This document shows positions 59,937 to 64,000 of a stretch of 64,000 nucleotides of DNA, piece by piece. A program made the translations under genes and the position numbers. The stretch is from Emydura subglobosa (taxonomy: Eukaryota; Chordata; Testudines; Chelidae), in contig ML679959.1 of assembly GCA_007922225.1 (NCBI GenBank), positions 27,011,698-27,075,697 of the forward strand. Direction: 5' to 3'. A model generated the notes under the pieces. That model searched no databases. It was not told the DNA's origin and saw nothing but the letters and a program-made list of their open reading frames with translations. How positions within the stretch are numbered: position 1 is the stretch's first letter; every line of letters begins with the position of its first letter.

Positions 59937-60900
59937 AATCATAGATTATTAGGGTTGGAAGGGACCTCAGGAGGTATCTAGTCCAACCCCCTGCTCAAAG
60001 CAGGACCAACCCCAACTAAATCATCCCAGCCAGGGCTTCATCAAGCCGCAGCTTAAAAACCTCTAAGGATGGAGATTCACCACCTCCCCAGGTAACCTAT
60101 TCCAGTGCTTCACCACCCTCCTAGGGAAAAACTTTTCCCTAATATCCAACCTAGACCTCCCCACTGCAACTTGAGACCGTTGCTCCTTGTTCTGTCATCT
60201 GCCACCACTGAGAACAGCCTAGCCCCATCCTCCCTGGAACCCCCTTTCAGGTAGTTAAAAGCTGCTATCAAATCCCCCTCACTTTTCTCTTTTGCAGACT
60301 AAACAAGCCTAGTTCCCTCAGCCTCTCCTCATAAGTCTTGTGCTCCAGCCCCCTCATCATTTTTGTTGCCCTCTGCTGGACTCTCTCCAACTTGTCCACA
60401 TCCTTTTTGTAGTGGGGGGCCCAAAACTGGACACAATACTCCAAATGCGGCCTCACCAATGCCGAATAGAGGGGAATAATCACTTCCCTCGATCTGCTGG
60501 CAGTGCTCCTACTAATGCAGCCCAATATGCTATTAGCCTTCTTGGCAACCAGGGCACACTGCTGACTCATATCCAGCTTCTTGTCCACTGTAACCCCGGG
60601 TCCTTTTCTGCAGAACAGCTGCCTAGCCAGTGGGTCCCCCCAGTCTGTAGCAGTGTATGGGATTCTTCCGTCCTAAGTGGAGGACTCTGCACTTGTCCTT
60701 GTTGAACCTTATCAGATTTCTTTTGGCCCAATCTCCAATTTGTCTAGGTCACTCTGTATCCTATCCCTACCCTCCAGGGTATCTACCACTCCTCCCAGCT
60801 TAGCGTCATCTGCAGACTTGCTGAGGGTGCAATCTACCCCATCCTCCAGATCATTAATGAAGATGTTGAACAAAACCAGCCACTTCCGCACAACGACTCT
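59937..60900 (-). mobile_element. CR1 LINE, 5'-truncated, with part of the reverse transcriptase
   Basis: Antisense copy starting with the CR1 3' tail (GGGTTGGAAGGGACCTCAGG on +). On the - strand 60588-60268 is an open 106-codon segment of the RT C-terminus ([34 protein letters not shown]). Further 5', 60936-60712 encodes [19 protein letters not shown]. The two parts are separated by a gap or frame disruption, so the copy is dead but less decayed than the others. Confidence 0.85.
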
Positions 60901-62819
60901 GGTAGGAGCAGGCCAGGGCAGTCCAGCAGGGGACAAGGGCTGGCTCCGGCTGTTATTTCAGCCCTGGGGAAATTTGAGAGTCCTCTGGGGGCGCTGTGGG
61001 GAGAAAGCCGGAGGTCCTATAGCCAGCGAGAAGGGGAGGCATGCCCCACCTGGCCCTTCCCATAAAGCAGTGCCCTGGAAAAGCAGCAGGGCCTCTCCCT
61101 ACTGCAGGGAAAGGGTGTCACCCAAAAGCCCCAAGGGGAACTGGGCAGAGCACAGCTAGACGGCAGGCGCAGGCGGGAAGGGTAAGCACAGGTGTCTGCA
61201 GTAGCCCAGGGCAGAATCTTAATATGGCCCCAAGTACCTGAGAAGGCGAGGGAGTCACACGTCGGTGCCAAAGGCGATTCAGTCTGGGATGGGGTTAACC
61301 TTTTCCCTGAGGCTGCAGTGTAGACGAATGCCCTGGAGCAGCTTCCTACGCAACATCCTCTCCCCCAGCAACCCCCCCTGCCCTCTCAGCAGCAGGGAGC
61401 CGGCAGCGTGGCCTGGGGAAGGCCCAGCGTCCAGTTTCAGCAGAAGCGAAGTTTTGATTTTTGAAAGGGTCTCTAGCCCGTCTGGCGGAGAAAGCCTCCG
61501 CTCCCAGCACGGCCCAGGTCCAGGCCTGAGGCTGCAGTCAGACAGCTCCAGTGCCTCCGGTGCAGCCTGCAATTCACCCGACTCCAGTCAGGCTGGCACC
61601 GGCTGGCCAGGCAGCCCCGGAATTGCACAAACCCCTTCCCATGCACCGAGCGGCAGACGCAGGCACTGGAGTTACTGTCAGCCAGGGGCAGGAGGGCTTC
61701 AGGGGCAGAGCAGCCTGGGGTGGGACTGAGGGGACTCTCCTCCCCCTTCCAGCTGCCACCGTGGGGCAGGGAAGGTTTCAGGTCTGTCAAACAGCCACTA
61801 GCCAGGGGCTGCCAGGAAAGGGGGAGCCCTCAAGCAGGATCCAGGATCAGCCCCTGGCAGGAATCTCAGCAGCCTCTCCTGCCTGAAGGAAGGAGCACAG
61901 GAGGGGGAGGGGTACTGGGCACCCCAACGGGGCCTGGGCGGTGGCCCCATCACGTTTCACATCAGCAGGCGAGGCGCCTGGGAACCGTTCCATGCTTCGG
62001 ACTGGGCGGCAGGCTGGACAAAGGACGCTGGCGGCAGGTTTCCTGCACGGACACAGCACAGGCGCAGCGGATCACAATCGCACAGTATTCGTTCTAGCCA
62101 GGGGCCCAGCCTACGACAGGCATCGGCGCGTCCCGAGACACTTGGATTATTCTGCCGGCCCATGAACATGGGCATCGTTCAGTGTCCAGCCCACGACAGC
62201 CCCGGGCCTCCTTCTCCTTGAGGCTTCCTAGGTCGGCAGCTCCCGTTTGCACGCCCCCAGTTTCAGCTCATCACAACTGGGAGAAAAATCGAGTTCTGCC
62301 CAATTCCCTCAGACAAAAGAAACAAACTGCGGGGGAACCTACAGGAAACCTAGTCTGCAGCTCACCGACGGCTCTCCTACGGCAACAGACTCCAGGGCTC
62401 CCCGCGCTGCACGCCACAGCCCCTCAGCACTCCAGAGCAGTCCAGAGAACTTGAACTGTTCACTGCTGCCTGAGCTAAAGGAGAATTCAGTAGCATGGGG
62501 CCTATGACACACAGATGAGCTGTCCTGATCCCCTCCAGCACAGGGCCGCGCTGCACACAAACACGCTAGGCATTCCTCGCTCGGTTATTTGCCTAAGCTC
62601 ACAGCTAACGCACAGACACTTCCTACGAGCACAGCCCAGCCCACGTGAGCTGTACCGAGAACGCAGCGTGGATTCGTAGGGACACTGATCCTCCGCATCC
62701 CCCTTACCTGTCAGTTCCTGTCCTCCATGCTCCCCATCCTCTCTTGCCGCCGCCGTACTCCCAGGTCGGTGACGATGCGGCCACCACAGGATTGCCTCTT
62801 CCCTCCGCTGCGGCACTCA

Positions 62820-63235
62820 CAAGCTGCCAGGCCGGAGAGGGTATAAAGGGCCAGGCTCGCAGCCTGGGAACGGCGTGTCTGCTGTCCTACTCCACCCAGG
62901 CCACGCTGGTAGAGATGCTGCCAGGCTGCCTCCGCCAGGCTCACGTGCCGCTTCTGCTCTGCGCCAAGCTGGTGCAATGCTGCTGCTGCCTGTGGTCGGA
63001 GTCACTGCATGCGACGGCTGTTGCTGGCGTACCTGGCCAGGCTCATTGCAGGCAGCTTTCCAGTGCCAGGCTCACCGCATGGCGATGGGCCGGCGAGGCT
63101 GATCAGCGCCTAGGCTCAGGGCGGGAGGAAGGCGGTGTTGCTGGTGTACGTCCGGCCACCCAGACCGGCAGGGGCGCTACGGCTGTGGTCTCACTCGTCC
63201 CCAGCTTCTCCCGCCACGCTGCCAGGCTCACAGGA
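62820..63235 (+). repeat. degenerate ~115-bp tandem repeat
   Basis: The phrase CCAGGCTCAC (or one mismatch) recurs at 62851, 62935, 63037, 63066 and 63222, and TGTTGCTGG(C/T)GTAC recurs about 114 bp apart (63020, 63134). This suggests an old minisatellite of roughly 115 bp. Confidence 0.5.
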
Positions 63236-63834
63236 CGAGGGGCCCTGCCAGCGACGAGGCCACCTTCCTGGCTTGGCCAGCGGGCTCTGGTGCGCCGCGA
63301 AGGGGCTGGGCTGCAGAGGGCGATACGCTCCTGGGCTCGCGCCTCTCGCGCCCTACACCTGTGCTGCTCGCCGCCTCCCCTCCCTGCGCTGCGGCTGCTG
63401 CACACCCAGCGTGCCCCCCGTTTCCTGCACACCTGGGCTCAGGCGCTCTTGCACGCCGGGCCCCAGAGCCTCCTCCTGCACCCCCGGCCTCAGGTCCCCT
63501 TCCTCCTGCACGCTGCCCACCAGCCCTCCTTTCTCCTGCTGGGGCTGCGCTCCCAGCTGGGCTGCCGGACTCGCCGCCTCCTCCTCCTCCTCCCCTTCCC
63601 CTTCCGGCTGGTGCTGCACCCTCGGGCCCACTCCCCACTCCTGGGGGGCCCCCAGGCTCAGCCCTCGCTCCTGGCAGGCTCCCAGGCCCAGCCCTTGCTC
63701 CTGCACACCTGAGCTCACGGACACCTCCGCCGGAAGTCGCTGCTTTGCCCCCGGGCTCCCCACTTCTATCCGATGGCCCTCCTGTACCCCCACCCTCACC
63801 CCTCCTGGCACCCGTACCCGCAGCCTCGGCCTCT

Positions 63835-64000
63835 CCCGCACCCCCACCCTCTCTCTCTCCCGCACCCCCGGCCACTGCTCCCGCACCCCCGGCCGCTCTC
63901 TTTCCCGCACCCACTGCTCCCACACCCCTGGCCTCTCTCTTTCCCGCACCCCTGGCCTCTCTCTTTCCCGCACCCCTGGCCTCTCTCTTTCCCGCACCCA
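63835..64000 (+). repeat. 24-bp minisatellite reaching the window edge
   Basis: The unit CTCTCTCTTTCCCGCACCCC TGGC is perfect in the last three or four copies and degenerates to the left. It continues beyond the window. The opposite strand stays open and reads RERERPGV per unit. Confidence 0.85.

Larger units (their letters stand above)
44331..62640. other. upstream region without recognised protein gene
   Basis: About 18 kb of GC-rich, repeat-containing DNA 5' of TNK2. The long frames here (for example 44.7-46.1 kb on +) are compositionally GC-driven and show no domain. Untranslated TNK2 exons could lie here but cannot be called from sequence alone. Confidence 0.5.

Overview
This is vertebrate nuclear DNA, most likely from a turtle (a crocodilian is the main alternative). 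The reasons are several CR1 LINE fragments of the sauropsid type (about 2.9, 8.5, 56.6 and 59.9 kb), many old MIR SINEs, split genes with canonical GT-AG introns, and very GC-rich, CpG-rich, intron-dense sequence like that of a reptilian microchromosome. No operons, ribosome binding sites, CRISPR arrays or prokaryotic genes are present.

Two protein genes can be read exon by exon. On the + strand, 0.86-13.0 kb carries the middle of MUC4, a membrane mucin: one 2-kb Ser/Thr/Pro/Ala-rich exon, a short mucin-like exon, then exons for the NIDO and AMOP domains. All ten exons join in frame. The 5' end (signal peptide) lies outside the window. The expected von Willebrand D, EGF and transmembrane exons were not found downstream.

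On the - strand, 18.45-43.36 kb carries a complete TNK2 (ACK1, a Cdc42-activated non-receptor tyrosine kinase): 16 exons, all phases consistent, from a CpG-rich first exon at 43.3 kb to a terminal exon holding only the last residue, the stop and the 3' UTR. The reconstructed protein is 1037 residues from the family start codon, or 1063 from an alternative in-frame first exon. It has the SAM-like region, kinase, SH3, CRIB, clathrin box, proline-rich/Mig6-like region and C-terminal UBA. MUC4 and TNK2 are convergent here (tail to tail). From memory, in human 3q29 they lie head to tail on one strand, so the 13.0-18.4 kb interval may be a rearrangement breakpoint or an assembly join.

The interval 13.5-18.4 kb is non-coding and holds an LTR-like element. 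The interval 44.3-64 kb upstream of TNK2 shows no recognisable protein gene. It holds CR1 and MIR copies, microsatellites, a dispersed GC-rich repeat family and, at the right edge, degenerate tandem repeats ending in a 24-bp minisatellite that runs out of the window.
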